Source: an uncultured Collinsella sp.
Lineage (GTDB): Bacteria > Actinomycetota > Coriobacteriia > Coriobacteriales > Coriobacteriaceae
Direction of reading: 5' to 3'
Assembly (NCBI GenBank): GCA_902490405.1
Contig: CABUDS010000032.1
Span: 1 to 21,355 of the forward strand
Length of the DNA: 21,355 nucleotides
Shown: positions 1-7,404 of the stretch, one piece after another
How the letters are laid out: every line of letters begins with the position of its first letter
How positions within the stretch are numbered: the first letter of the stretch is position 1
Made by a program: the position numbers and the translations under genes
The notes under the pieces: generated by a model
The model's database searches: none
What the model saw: the letters and a program-made list of their open reading frames with translations, nothing else
What the model was told of the DNA's origin: nothing

Positions 1-17
1 ATAAGAGTCAAATAGAC

Positions 18-54
18 AAAAAAGCGCGGGGCCGGTTTGATTCCGACCCCGCGC
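18..54 (-). terminator. Rho-independent terminator of the OPT transporter gene
   Basis: A 12-bp stem with one mismatch (arms 24-35 and 43-54, loop 36-42) is followed on the minus strand by a run of six T (plus-strand A at 18-23). It lies about 27 bases after the stop codon of the minus-strand transporter gene, so it is placed and oriented to end that transcript. Confidence 0.9.
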
Positions 55-80
55 TCTGCGCTGGTGCGTTGTTGTTCGGC

Positions 81-1784
81 CTACCCCAGCAGGCTCAGAC
101 CAACAGAGACAAACGCCAGGATAACGCCGACGATGGACTCGCCGCCGAGCAGGCCGCTGGCGACGACCAGGCCCTGCTCCTGGAAGGCGGCATCCTTGGA
201 GGCCTTCTCCTCGTCCGAAAGACCGGCAGCGGCGTCGCGGCGTGCGGCCCACTTGTCGTAGGCGAGCTTGACGCAGGAGCCCAAGAAAGCCGTGAGCGAC
301 ATATAGAACGGTAGGTACACGCCCAGGCCGATCATCATGGCCGGAATGCCGAGCCAGTACATGACGATGCCGGCGATAAAGCCGCCTGCGAACCACGGCA
401 CGCTCGGGATGCCCGAGACCATGGTGGCGACCACACTTGCCTGCGCGGCCACAAAGCTCTTGTCGGGGCCGAAAGCATCCGGACCATAGGCGGTGACGAG
501 CGCGACCATGACGGCAGCGGCGACCAGGGCACCCACGATGCCGCCGATGGCCTGGCCGATCCACTGCGCACGCGGGTCGGTGCCCAGCACGGCGCCGGCC
601 TTAAAGTCGTTCATGACGTCGCCCGCAAGGCCGCATGCCACGGCCACGATGCCGGCGATAAAGAACAGCTTGACCTGGGCGATCTGTGCGAAGGCAGCCA
701 CGATGAGCATGACGATGAGGCCGAAGATCTCCATGGGGTCGATGCCCGTCTGGCCGCAGCTCTGCGCGCTCATGATAGTGGTGACAAAGGTGAACAGCGT
801 GACGATGACGGCCGGGACGGGGCCAAGGTCGAGCGCGATGGCGACGATCACGGCTATGGCGGCAGTACCCAGGCCGATGATGCCGGCGTCGAGCTTAAGC
901 GAGCCCGAGATGAGCGACTGCTCGTCGGTGTCGCTGGAGCTGTCGGCGGCGAGGCCGCGGGCGATGCCGGCGACCTGCGGCAGGATGTCCTTGAGGACGA
1001 CGGCGACGCCAAAGCCCATCATGAGGCCCATGCCGAGCGATTTGACGATGCCCTGCGCAGTCACAACGTCGAATAGACCCGCAGCGGTGCCGCCCACGAT
1101 GATGCCAAAGTTACCTAGCAGCGCGCCGGCAAACCAGAAGGCAACCGGGGCGAAGCCAACCAAAAAGCCGATGGAGAGCAGCATGGGCGAGTTATAGATG
1201 GCAAAGGTCACGCCGGGGATATTGAGCGTGCACAGCATGCTGGGCACCACGCCCAGAGCGTCGCGAAGCACGCTGTAGATGCCTGCGATGGCCATGGAGC
1301 CAAAGAGCTGCTTGCCGGTCTTGCCGCCGGCCTCGGTGGCGCGCAGTGTCTGAGCTGCGGCATTGCCGGTGGGAAACTCCAGCGCGGCGTCCACGATGAA
1401 GTGGCGGTGGATGAGCGCCGTTGCCAGCAGGCCCAAGATGGTGCCGGCGAGTGCCACGATAAACATGTCGAGCCAGCTGATCTGGTCGGCATAGCCCAGC
1501 ATCCAGGCGCCCGGGATGGTAAACGCCAGGCCGCCGGCGACCATGGCGCCCGCGGACATGATGGTGTGGGTGACGTTGGCCTCGTTGAGGCTGGCGTTGC
1601 CCATGAGCTTCAGGAAGAACAGCGAGATGACGGCAGCGAAAATAATCGGCCAGGGGAGTGCACCCATCTTGAGGGCCGTGTAGGCCGAGCTTGCCGTGAT
1701 GATCACGCAGCCAAGGACGCCGATGACGACGCCGCGCAGCGTGAGTTGCCCGCGCATCGAAGCGCGGTTCGAGGGATTGCTCAT
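81..1784 (-). CDS. OPT-family oligopeptide transporter
   Basis: This is a very hydrophobic 567-residue protein with many predicted membrane helices from about residue 17 to the C-terminus. The segment EFPTGNAAAQTL (136-147) is typical of the prokaryotic OPT/YSL superfamily, whose members are secondary transporters for small peptides or metal chelates, probably driven by protons. The substrate here cannot be read from sequence. Prokaryotic relatives are often somewhat longer (600-700 residues), so this is a compact member. The ATG at 1782-1784 is preceded by AAAGGAG (minus strand, 1791-1797) with good spacing. The gene stands alone, diverges from coaX and ends in a strong terminator. Family assignment is secure; function in peptide uptake is inferred from the family. 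Confidence 0.88.
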   Translation of the reverse strand: MSNPSNRASMRGQLTLRGVVIGVLGCVIITASSAYTALKMGALPWPIIFAAVISLFFLKLMGNASLNEANVTHTIMSAGAMVAGGLAFTIPGAWMLGYADQISWLDMFIVALAGTILGLLATALIHRHFIVDAALEFPTGNAAAQTLRATEAGGKTGKQLFGSMAIAGIYSVLRDALGVVPSMLCTLNIPGVTFAIYNSPMLLSIGFLVGFAPVAFWFAGALLGNFGIIVGGTAAGLFDVVTAQGIVKSLGMGLMMGFGVAVVLKDILPQVAGIARGLAADSSSDTDEQSLISGSLKLDAGIIGLGTAAIAVIVAIALDLGPVPAVIVTLFTFVTTIMSAQSCGQTGIDPMEIFGLIVMLIVAAFAQIAQVKLFFIAGIVAVACGLAGDVMNDFKAGAVLGTDPRAQWIGQAIGGIVGALVAAAVMVALVTAYGPDAFGPDKSFVAAQASVVATMVSGIPSVPWFAGGFIAGIVMYWLGIPAMMIGLGVYLPFYMSLTAFLGSCVKLAYDKWAARRDAAAGLSDEEKASKDAAFQEQGLVVASGLLGGESIVGVILAFVSVGLSLLG

Positions 1785-1808
1785 ATAAAACTCCTTTGCG
1801 TATATCCG

Positions 1809-1847
1809 CTTCCCCCGGGAGCGCCGTTACGGATACGGCGCGGGAAG
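1809..1847 (-). promoter_or_regulatory. Structured 5' leader hairpin of the OPT gene
   Basis: A perfect 7-bp stem (1821-1827 with 1835-1841, 7-base loop) sits inside a second pairing of CTTCCC (1809-1814) with GGGAAG (1842-1847). It lies between the possible -10 element and the ribosome binding site. There is no T-run, so a terminator or attenuator role is not supported, and no known riboswitch class was recognised. Confidence 0.3.
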
Positions 1848-1894
1848 TCGGGTTACCAAGGGCCGCCGCGTGAGCTCGCAAACGACCGCGCACC

Positions 1895-1900
1895 AGTATA
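1895..1900 (-). promoter_or_regulatory. Possible -10 element for the OPT gene
   Basis: TATACT on the minus strand matches the sigma-A -10 consensus at five of six positions, about 110 bases upstream of the start codon. No convincing -35 lies at the right distance, so this is weak evidence. Confidence 0.25.
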
Positions 1901-1958
1901 GCGGCACGGCAGCTAATTTGGGACTGGGCTTTTTTAGCTATCCCAAGCGAAGCCGAAG

Positions 1959-2036
1959 GATGATTATTCTGGGACGGGGATTTAAAAATCATCAGGTACG
2001 CAATGATTTTTAAATCCCCGTCCCAGAATAATCATC
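1959..2036. repeat. Perfect 34-bp inverted repeat with 10-base spacer
   Basis: The left arm (1959-1992) and right arm (2003-2036) are exact reverse complements over 34 bases around the 10-base spacer 1993-2002. The symmetry stops sharply: 1958 and 2037 do not pair. Each arm holds the core GGGACGGGG, related to the other small intergenic elements in this window. It lies in the divergent region between the OPT gene and coaX, only 4 bases from a possible coaX -10 element. It has no T-tract placed like a terminator. A cruciform or REP-like mobile element is more likely. Confidence 0.9.
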
Positions 2037-2040
2037 GGGA

Positions 2041-2046
2041 TATACT
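2041..2046 (+). promoter_or_regulatory. coaX: Possible -10 element for coaX
   Basis: TATACT matches five of six consensus positions and lies 27 bases before the coaX start. The -35 position would fall inside the right arm of the inverted repeat and shows no consensus, so the element is tentative. Confidence 0.3.
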
Positions 2047-2073
2047 GCTGGGCAGACGAAAGGAGCGCCGACG

Positions 2074-2925
2074 ATGCTTAATGGGTGCGCATATATATTG
2101 ACGGTCGACGTGGGTAACACGTTCATTCGCTTTGGCCTGTTTGCCGAGGAATCGGCCGCGGCGCAGGAATGTCCGCTTGCGACGTGCGAGATCACCACGC
2201 CGTCGAGCATCACAGCTGACGAGGCGCGCATGAGGCTCGCGCAGGTCACGGCCGCGCTGGCGGCCGATGCGGGCATGCCGGGCGCACTTGTGCCCACGGC
2301 TGCCGTGCTGAGCTGTGTAGTCCCGGCGCTCGAGCGCCCGTGGAAGGCGGCACTTTCCCGCACCTGCACGGGGCGCGTGCTCACCGTGGGGCCGGGACTT
2401 AAGACCGGCATACCCGTGCACTACGACGATCCGGCCGAGATCGGCCCCGACCGCATCGCCGATGCCGTGGCGGCCCGCGCTGTCTACGGCTCGCCGTGCA
2501 TCGTGATTGACCTGGGCACGACGACCAATATCGAGGTCATCGACGCGCACGGTACCTTTGTGGGCGGCGTTATCGCGCCAGGCCTGGCCCTCGGCGCCCG
2601 TTCGCTTTCGGCGGCAGCAGCGCGCCTACCCCAGGTTGAGCCCTCGGCGCCAACGCACGTCATCGGACGCAACACGCGTGAGGCCATGCGCTCGGGTGTG
2701 GTTTTGGGCGAGGTGGCCCGCATCGACGGAATGCTCGACATGGTGCTTGCCGAGATGCGCGCGACCAAGGCCGCGGGGGAGGGCGATGTACCCATCGTCA
2801 TTACCGGCGACGATGCCGAAGCACTTGCGGCGCTGGTCGGCCATAGCCTGACGGTAGACGACGCGCTGACGTTGCGGGGTCTCGCCGAGCTCTACCGCAT
2901 CAACCAAAAGCCCCGCCGCGCGTAG
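2074..2925 (+). CDS. coaX: Type III pantothenate kinase
   Basis: CoaX phosphorylates pantothenate to 4'-phosphopantothenate with ATP, the first committed step of coenzyme A synthesis, in the cytosol. The ASKHA-fold signatures are present in order: phosphate-1 motif DVGNT (12-16), GPDRIAD (124-130) and phosphate-2 motif DLGTTT (146-151), followed by GGVIAPG (164-170). The usual threonine-threonine-x-aspartate stretch reads TTNIEVID, a small variation. The 283-residue length is slightly above the family norm of about 255-260. The ATG at 2074 has AAAGGAG at 2059-2065 with 8-base spacing. A TTG at 2098 would give the shorter typical N-terminus but has no ribosome binding site. The gene diverges from the OPT gene. 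Confidence 0.93.
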   Translation: MLNGCAYILTVDVGNTFIRFGLFAEESAAAQECPLATCEITTPSSITADEARMRLAQVTAALAADAGMPGALVPTAAVLSCVVPALERPWKAALSRTCTGRVLTVGPGLKTGIPVHYDDPAEIGPDRIADAVAARAVYGSPCIVIDLGTTTNIEVIDAHGTFVGGVIAPGLALGARSLSAAAARLPQVEPSAPTHVIGRNTREAMRSGVVLGEVARIDGMLDMVLAEMRATKAAGEGDVPIVITGDDAEALAALVGHSLTVDDALTLRGLAELYRINQKPRRA

Positions 2926-2936
2926 GGCGAGGGGCT
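2909..2936. other. Hairpin spanning the coaX stop codon
   Basis: AGCCCC-GCC pairs with GGC-(GA bulge)-GGGGCT, with the coaX stop codon in the loop. On the plus strand it lacks a T-run; on the minus strand it is followed by four T. It may be a weak coaX terminator or may stop antisense transcription. Confidence 0.35.
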
Positions 2937-2964
2937 GGTGGGATAAGCGCCCCTACCTTTCACC

Positions 2965-2973
2965 TGCTACAAT
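2965..2973 (+). promoter_or_regulatory. Extended -10 promoter for the dCMP deaminase gene
   Basis: TGC-TACAAT fits the extended -10 pattern TGN-TATAAT with one mismatch in the hexamer. No -35 hexamer is evident, as is common for extended -10 promoters. It would start a leader of about 25 bases before the ATG at 3008. Confidence 0.45.
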
Positions 2974-3007
2974 GGGCCAAACTATTGCGATTTCGGAGGT
3001 GTCTGCC

Positions 3008-3532
3008 ATGTCGGACGATCTTCATCAAACCGCGTCGGGCAAGCGCCGCGACGTTATTAGCTGGGACGAGTTCTTTATGAGCGTGGCCATCGCCGCGCAG
3101 CGCCGCAGCAAGGACCCCAACACGCAGGTGGGAGCGTGCATCGCCAGCACCAACCACCGCATCCTTTCGGTGGGTTACAACGGCACGCCCTCGGCGCTCA
3201 ACGACGACTTTTTCCCGTGGGGTACGAGCGATGACCCGCTGCAGGACAAGCACAACTACGTGGTCCATGCCGAGGCCAACGCCGTGCTCAACTACCGTGG
3301 CTCGCTCAAGGACCTCGAGGGTTCCACGGTTTACGTCACGCTGTTCCCGTGCCACGACTGCGCCAAGATCCTGGCGCAGGTGGGCGTGGGCGAGGTCGTC
3401 TACTTGGACAATAAGTATGCCGACACCGATGACGGCCGTATCAGCCGCCGCATTCTCGACTCCTGCGGCATCAGCTACCGCCAGGTCATCGTCGATGTCC
3501 AGATTGGTACCGGGGGACAGGCTCGGCAGTAG
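3008..3532 (+). CDS. comEB: Deoxycytidylate (dCMP) deaminase
   Basis: This zinc enzyme deaminates dCMP to dUMP, which feeds thymidylate synthesis. The cytidine/deoxycytidylate deaminase zinc site is complete: HAEAN (87-91), with the histidine ligand and catalytic glutamate, and PCHDC (114-118), with the two cysteine ligands. The substrate-side segment YNGTPS (57-62) is typical of dCMP deaminases. The protein has 174 residues, a normal length. I chose the ATG at 3008 because GGAGG lies at 2995-2999 with 8-base spacing; an upstream in-frame ATG at 2972 overlaps the putative -10 and lacks a ribosome binding site. The symbol follows the Bacillus late-competence homologue; a competence role is not implied. 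Confidence 0.93.
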   Translation: MSDDLHQTASGKRRDVISWDEFFMSVAIAAQRRSKDPNTQVGACIASTNHRILSVGYNGTPSALNDDFFPWGTSDDPLQDKHNYVVHAEANAVLNYRGSLKDLEGSTVYVTLFPCHDCAKILAQVGVGEVVYLDNKYADTDDGRISRRILDSCGISYRQVIVDVQIGTGGQARQ

Positions 3533-3550
3533 CGCGTGCCGACGCCAGCT

Positions 3551-3585
3551 GGCGGCAAAACAGCCAAAAGAGCCCCGTCCCAAAT
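3551..3585 (-). repeat. Divergent copy of the GGGACRGG intergenic element
   Basis: Read on the minus strand this holds GGGACGGGG, a short spacer, then TTTTGGCTGTTTT. The same order of blocks (GGGACAGG, spacer, TTTTGGCAGGTTTT) occurs in the copies at 4981-5028 and 9863-9909. It lies just after the dCMP deaminase gene. The match is partial, so membership in the family is inferred. Confidence 0.45.
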
Positions 3586-3664
3586 TGACTGCTCGTGAAA
3601 GTCATGTCCGCACGCATGGCTGGCGCCTAAGCGGGTACATGGCTGTAGTAACATAGCCCCTGTC

Positions 3665-3680
3665 CGCGGGCGTGCCCGCG
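3665..3680 (+). other. Short GC hairpin in the nifU-like gene leader
   Basis: CGCGGGC (3665-3671) and GCCCGCG (3674-3680) form a perfect palindrome followed by TTATTGT. It is 22 bases upstream of the GTG start of the NifU-like gene. It could be a weak terminator of the upstream transcript or part of the leader. Confidence 0.35.
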
Positions 3681-3702
3681 TTATTGTGAGAAAGGAGCCC
3701 CT

Positions 3703-3981
3703 GTGGCTGTTAACGAAGAGCTGCTTAAGAAGGTTCTTGAAGAGATTCGCCCCAACCTGCAGGCCGACGGCGGCGATATGGAGTATGTGGGCGTCGACGA
3801 CGAGGGTGTCGTCAAGTTGGAACTACAGGGCGCCTGCGCCGGCTGCCCCATGAGCTCGCTGACCCTGTCTATGGGTATCGAGCGCATCCTGAAGGAGCAC
3901 GTGCCCGGCGTCACCCGCGTCGAGCAGGTCAATGCTTCCGGCGAGACCGACGAACTGTACGACGAGTACGCGCCGTTCTAA
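3703..3981 (+). CDS. NifU-like C-terminal domain Fe-S scaffold protein (Nfu type)
   Basis: This 92-residue protein consists of a single Nfu domain that binds and transfers Fe-S clusters to target proteins in the cytosol. The N-terminal segment VLEEIRPNLQADGGD is characteristic, as is the CxxC motif within GACAGCPMSS, whose two cysteines ligate the cluster in a dimer. The start is GTG at 3703 with AAAGGAG at 3691-3697 and 5-base spacing. It is a stand-alone domain without the IscU-like N-terminal part of full NifU. It lies upstream of lgt with a 108-base gap holding a hairpin, so shared transcription is possible but not shown. Confidence 0.9.
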   Translation: MAVNEELLKKVLEEIRPNLQADGGDMEYVGVDDEGVVKLELQGACAGCPMSSLTLSMGIERILKEHVPGVTRVEQVNASGETDELYDEYAPF

Positions 3982-4030
3982 GATGCGAAAGCTGCGGACG
4001 ACATGCTCCGCATAGACGTTACGCCCAGAT

Positions 4031-4063
4031 ATGCGGCTGCGAGCGCAAGGCCCGCGGCCGCAT
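4031..4063 (+). other. Hairpin between the nifU-like gene and lgt
   Basis: Arms 4031-4041 and 4053-4063 form an 11-bp stem with one G-U pair and an 11-base loop, followed by TTGTATG. The tail is poor in T, so this is at best a weak terminator or a partial stop between the two genes. Confidence 0.4.
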
Positions 4064-4089
4064 TTGTATGTAGGGAGCAGGGGATCGAT

Positions 4090-4911
4090 ATGCTCAACGA
4101 CCTCTACCATATGCTTGATCCCGTCGCGATCTCGGCGGGCCCCATCACTATCTACTGGTACGGCCTGGCCTACGTGGTCGGCGCCCTGCTCACGGCGGTC
4201 GTTATGTACCGCACGCAGCGTCGTTGGGGCTTCGACATTACGATCGATGACCTGACGAGCGTCGTGGTCGGCGCGGTCTTTGGCCTCATCATCGGCGCGC
4301 GCCTGTTTTACGTCGTCTTTTACGGCGATGGCTACTATTGGACCCACCCGCTCGAGATCTTTGCCACCAACGAGGGCGGCATGAGCTTCCACGGCGGCCT
4401 GGTGGGCGGCATCTTGGGCGGTATCATCGTGTGCCGCATGTATAAGCTCGACGCCTGGACCGTCGCCGACCTTGCCGTGATCGGCGCCCCGCTGGCCCTG
4501 TGCCTGGGCCGTTGTGCCAATTTCGTCAACGGCGAGCTGTGGGGTAAGCCGACCGATCTGCCTTGGGGTGTGGTCTTTGGCGGCACTGCGGGCGATATGC
4601 CGCGCCATCCCTCCCAGCTCTACGAGGCGTTTCTAGAGGGCATCGTGCTCTTTTGCATCCTACGGGTGCTCAGTCGCAAAAAGCCGCTGCTGCCCCAGGG
4701 CACGTTTATGGGCGTGTTCGTGATGGGGTACGGCATCGTCCGCTTTCTCGTTGAGTTCGTGCGCGTGCCCGATGCGCAGCTGGGCTATCTGCTGGGAGGC
4801 GTTATCACCATGGGCCAGCTGCTGAGTTTGCCGCTCGTAATCGCCGGCCTGGCGCTCATCATCTTCGCCCGACACCGCAACCGTCCCCAGCGCATCTACC
4901 TGGACGCCTAA
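4090..4911 (+). CDS. lgt: Prolipoprotein diacylglyceryl transferase
   Basis: Lgt moves a diacylglyceryl group from phosphatidylglycerol onto the lipobox cysteine of prolipoproteins, the first step of lipoprotein maturation in the membrane. The 273-residue protein has about seven membrane helices. Family landmarks are the histidine in SFHGGLVG (His101), the signature GRCANFVNGELWGKPT (140-155), RHPSQLYEA (172-180) and RFLVEFVR (218-225). The usual GRxGNF reads GRCANF, so the second glycine is alanine. I chose the ATG at 4090 because AGGGGA lies at 4079-4084; an upstream ATG at 4003 would add a non-hydrophobic tail not seen in the family. An inverted-repeat element follows the stop after 6 bases. 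Confidence 0.94.
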   Translation: MLNDLYHMLDPVAISAGPITIYWYGLAYVVGALLTAVVMYRTQRRWGFDITIDDLTSVVVGAVFGLIIGARLFYVVFYGDGYYWTHPLEIFATNEGGMSFHGGLVGGILGGIIVCRMYKLDAWTVADLAVIGAPLALCLGRCANFVNGELWGKPTDLPWGVVFGGTAGDMPRHPSQLYEAFLEGIVLFCILRVLSRKKPLLPQGTFMGVFVMGYGIVRFLVEFVRVPDAQLGYLLGGVITMGQLLSLPLVIAGLALIIFARHRNRPQRIYLDA

Positions 4912-4917
4912 TCACCA

Positions 4918-4956
4918 AAACCACCACAAAGGGGACAGGCACCTTTGTGGTGGTTT
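4918..4956. repeat. 15-bp inverted repeat with GGGGACAGG core after lgt
   Basis: Arms 4918-4932 and 4942-4956 are perfect reverse complements around the loop 4933-4941. The A-rich left edge and T-rich right edge mean it could also act as a terminator for lgt. The layout CAAAGGGGACAGG-NNN-CTTTG recurs after the DUF6020 gene at 7245-7269. Confidence 0.8.
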
Positions 4957-4980
4957 GCTGGGCAACGATGACAGAACCGT

Positions 4981-5028
4981 AACGTTTTCCCAGATAAAAC
5001 CTGCTAAAATAAACCTGTCCCTTTTTGG
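4981..5028 (-). repeat. Intergenic repeat, copy 1 (minus orientation)
   Basis: The reverse complement of this stretch aligns with 9863-9909 at 42 of 48 columns, with one gap. It carries GGGACAGGTTT followed by GCAGGTTTTATCTG. It ends just before the ribosome binding site of the DUF6020 gene, so it may also contribute promoter sequence. Confidence 0.8.
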
Positions 5029-5055
5029 CAGGTTTCTAGAAAGGCTCTTTGGACT

Positions 5056-7239
5056 GTGAAGGATTCCGACCTCTCCACAACGGCTGCGCGCGACGCTGCC
5101 CGCATCGTCTGGTTTAAGCGCTACCCCGCCAAGCAGACGCTCATCGCATTTCTGCTCGCGCTGTTGGCGACCACGGCGTTTTCCATCGATCCCGCGCCGG
5201 TCTCGAGCAACGCAGTCTTGGCGATTGACCCCAAAGCCTCGGGCATGCTGTACGTGTGCTACGAGGTGCTCCTCTCGTTTGCCGGCCATACCGACGCGGT
5301 CATGCTGCTTGCGCTTGCCTGCCTGCTCACGCTGCCGTTTCGCTACGTATTCTTTGGCCGCGGCGATGCTTGGCGTCCTTCGGTGATCCTTCCGTCGCTG
5401 TTCTTTGCCGTCTGCATGGTGTTTGGCCGCAGCTACGACCTCACCGATTCTGCCGAGATCGTACTCGGCGACAAGGCTCGCATCATCTGCGCCTGGATAG
5501 CCGGTGCGGGCTGGATGCTCTTGGCGGTCGTTGCCTTCTACCTGGCTTTTGAGTGTCTAGATTGGCTGAGCTCTCGGCGCATTCCGTTTTCCGAAGCGCA
5601 CTTTGGCCGCGTATGGCGTGTGGCTCACGCCGTACTCTCGGTCCATCCCTTTGCCGGGCCCTTCCTGGTGCTTATGGTCGCCTGGGCGCCCACGCTCATC
5701 GCTTCGCTGCCCGGCCTTTTTATGGGAGATACGGGTGCGCAGATTCGCCAGTGGTTCAACTACCCCAACGGCACGAGTGACTACCTGCGTCTGCTCAATC
5801 CCAATGTGTTGCTCAACGGACATCACCCCGTGGTGCACACGGCTATCATCGGTTCGTGCGTCCAGCTGGGGCTTTCACTGTTCAACAGTGCCAACGCAGG
5901 TCTTGCCATCTACACCTGCGCTCAGTTCGTCATTACGGCCGCCTGCATGGCCTATTCCATCTCGTCGCTGCGCAAGCTGGGCGTGAGCTTGCCGATTCGC
6001 GGCGTGATCTTGCTGTTCTTTGTGTTTATGCCCATGTTCTCCAACTACGCGGCCCTGCTTACCAAAGATGTGCTGTTTGCCGACGCGTTTTTGGTGCTGT
6101 TGGTGCAGGCCGTGAAGCTCGTGGCATGCGGCCTGCCCCGTCGCGATGCCAATGCCGAGCGTGCGAGCGAACAGAGGCCCGTGCTCTTTGCGCGCCATGA
6201 CTGGCTGCTGCTCGCTCTGGGTGCCATGGGTTCCACGTTTCTGCGCAACGGCGGCCTGGTGTTTCCCCTGGCGGCATGCGTAATCGCGGCGGCGTTTTGC
6301 GCATGGGACGCGCATGTGGCTCGTCGCGCAGCCAAGCAGGCTGGTGCTGCGTCTTCGGGCTCCATCCCGCGTTTCCGCTGGATGGGAGTTCTTGCGGTGC
6401 TTGCACTCTGCCTTGCCTCTAATATGTACTTCACCAAGGTCTTTATGCCGGCGCACGACATTACGCCTGGTTCCAAGCGCGAAATCCTCTCGATTCCGTT
6501 CCAGCAGACGGCTCGTTTCGTCCAAAAGCACGACGGCCTCAACTCGGGTGTCAACCCTACGGTTAAGGAGGACGGCACTATCGTGGAGGCTCCTTGCGAC
6601 GGCTTGGTGACCGACGATGAGCGTGCCGTGATCGACCGTGTGCTCAAGTACGACAATCTGGGCCGCCGTTACAACCCCGACAAGTCCGACGCCGTCAAGA
6701 ACTGCTTTAACGAGTACGCCTCGCAGGAGGACATCAAGGCCTATTTTGAGGTCTGGGCGCAGATGTTCAAAAAGGATCCCGAGTGCTACATCTCGGCGCT
6801 CATCAATAACTACTACGGCTACTTTTATCCGAGTGCCCGCGATGCGTGGGTCTACAGCACGGCGCGCAGTGCCGAGATTATGGCGAAGCCCGATAACCTC
6901 AAGTACTTTGACTTCCATCCGGTCGATAGCAAGGTTGTGCGCTGGTGCGACCACCTGATCAACCTGTATCGCGTGGCAGTGCAGCGCATTCCGGTTATCT
7001 CGCTCACCATGAGCTCGGCCACCTATGTGTGGATCATGATCGCCGTGGTGGTCTATCTGCTACGTCGTCATTCATGGCGCGGTCTGGCCATTTGGTTGCC
7101 GCTGCTGGGCGTGCTTGCCGTGTGCCTGATCGGTCCCTGCAACGGTTCGACCTATATGCGCTACCTGTATCCGGTTATCGCCTGCATGCCCTTTGCCATC
7201 GGGGCCACCATCACTCGCAGCGACCTCCTCTGGTCCTAA
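5056..7239 (+). CDS. DUF6020-type multi-pass membrane protein, possible GT-C glycosyltransferase
   Basis: This 727-residue protein has about 12 predicted membrane helices and a large hydrophilic segment at about residues 470-630, probably outside the cell. After the early helices comes FMGDTGAQI (222-230), then NPNVLLNGHHPVVH (248-261). An acidic residue in an early extracytoplasmic loop and this architecture resemble GT-C glycosyltransferases that use lipid-linked sugars, and I recognise the whole as DUF6020-like. Enzymatic function is inference; no substrate can be named. The start is GTG at 5056, with AAAGG at 5040-5044 and a long spacing of 11. Related small repeats lie on both sides of the gene. 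Confidence 0.7.
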   Translation: MKDSDLSTTAARDAARIVWFKRYPAKQTLIAFLLALLATTAFSIDPAPVSSNAVLAIDPKASGMLYVCYEVLLSFAGHTDAVMLLALACLLTLPFRYVFFGRGDAWRPSVILPSLFFAVCMVFGRSYDLTDSAEIVLGDKARIICAWIAGAGWMLLAVVAFYLAFECLDWLSSRRIPFSEAHFGRVWRVAHAVLSVHPFAGPFLVLMVAWAPTLIASLPGLFMGDTGAQIRQWFNYPNGTSDYLRLLNPNVLLNGHHPVVHTAIIGSCVQLGLSLFNSANAGLAIYTCAQFVITAACMAYSISSLRKLGVSLPIRGVILLFFVFMPMFSNYAALLTKDVLFADAFLVLLVQAVKLVACGLPRRDANAERASEQRPVLFARHDWLLLALGAMGSTFLRNGGLVFPLAACVIAAAFCAWDAHVARRAAKQAGAASSGSIPRFRWMGVLAVLALCLASNMYFTKVFMPAHDITPGSKREILSIPFQQTARFVQKHDGLNSGVNPTVKEDGTIVEAPCDGLVTDDERAVIDRVLKYDNLGRRYNPDKSDAVKNCFNEYASQEDIKAYFEVWAQMFKKDPECYISALINNYYGYFYPSARDAWVYSTARSAEIMAKPDNLKYFDFHPVDSKVVRWCDHLINLYRVAVQRIPVISLTMSSATYVWIMIAVVVYLLRRHSWRGLAIWLPLLGVLAVCLIGPCNGSTYMRYLYPVIACMPFAIGATITRSDLLWS

Positions 7240-7244
7240 TCTGC

Positions 7245-7269
7245 TGCAAAGGGGACAGGTCGCTTTGCA
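7245..7269. repeat. Short inverted repeat with GGGGACAGG core after the DUF6020 gene
   Basis: TGCAAAG (7245-7251) and CTTTGCA (7263-7269) flank GGGACAGGTCG. It starts 5 bases after the DUF6020 stop codon and has the same design as the element after lgt. Confidence 0.6.
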
Positions 7270-7404
7270 CCAAAGGATGGCATCATCACGACGCCTTCAT
7301 TTTGGGGTTTATCTCGCAGGCCAGTAGGTATATCATAACGACGTTTGTTTATATTGCCCGAGCATCTGCGCTGGGCTTTAGGTCAAAACCGATAGGAGAC
7401 ACGT

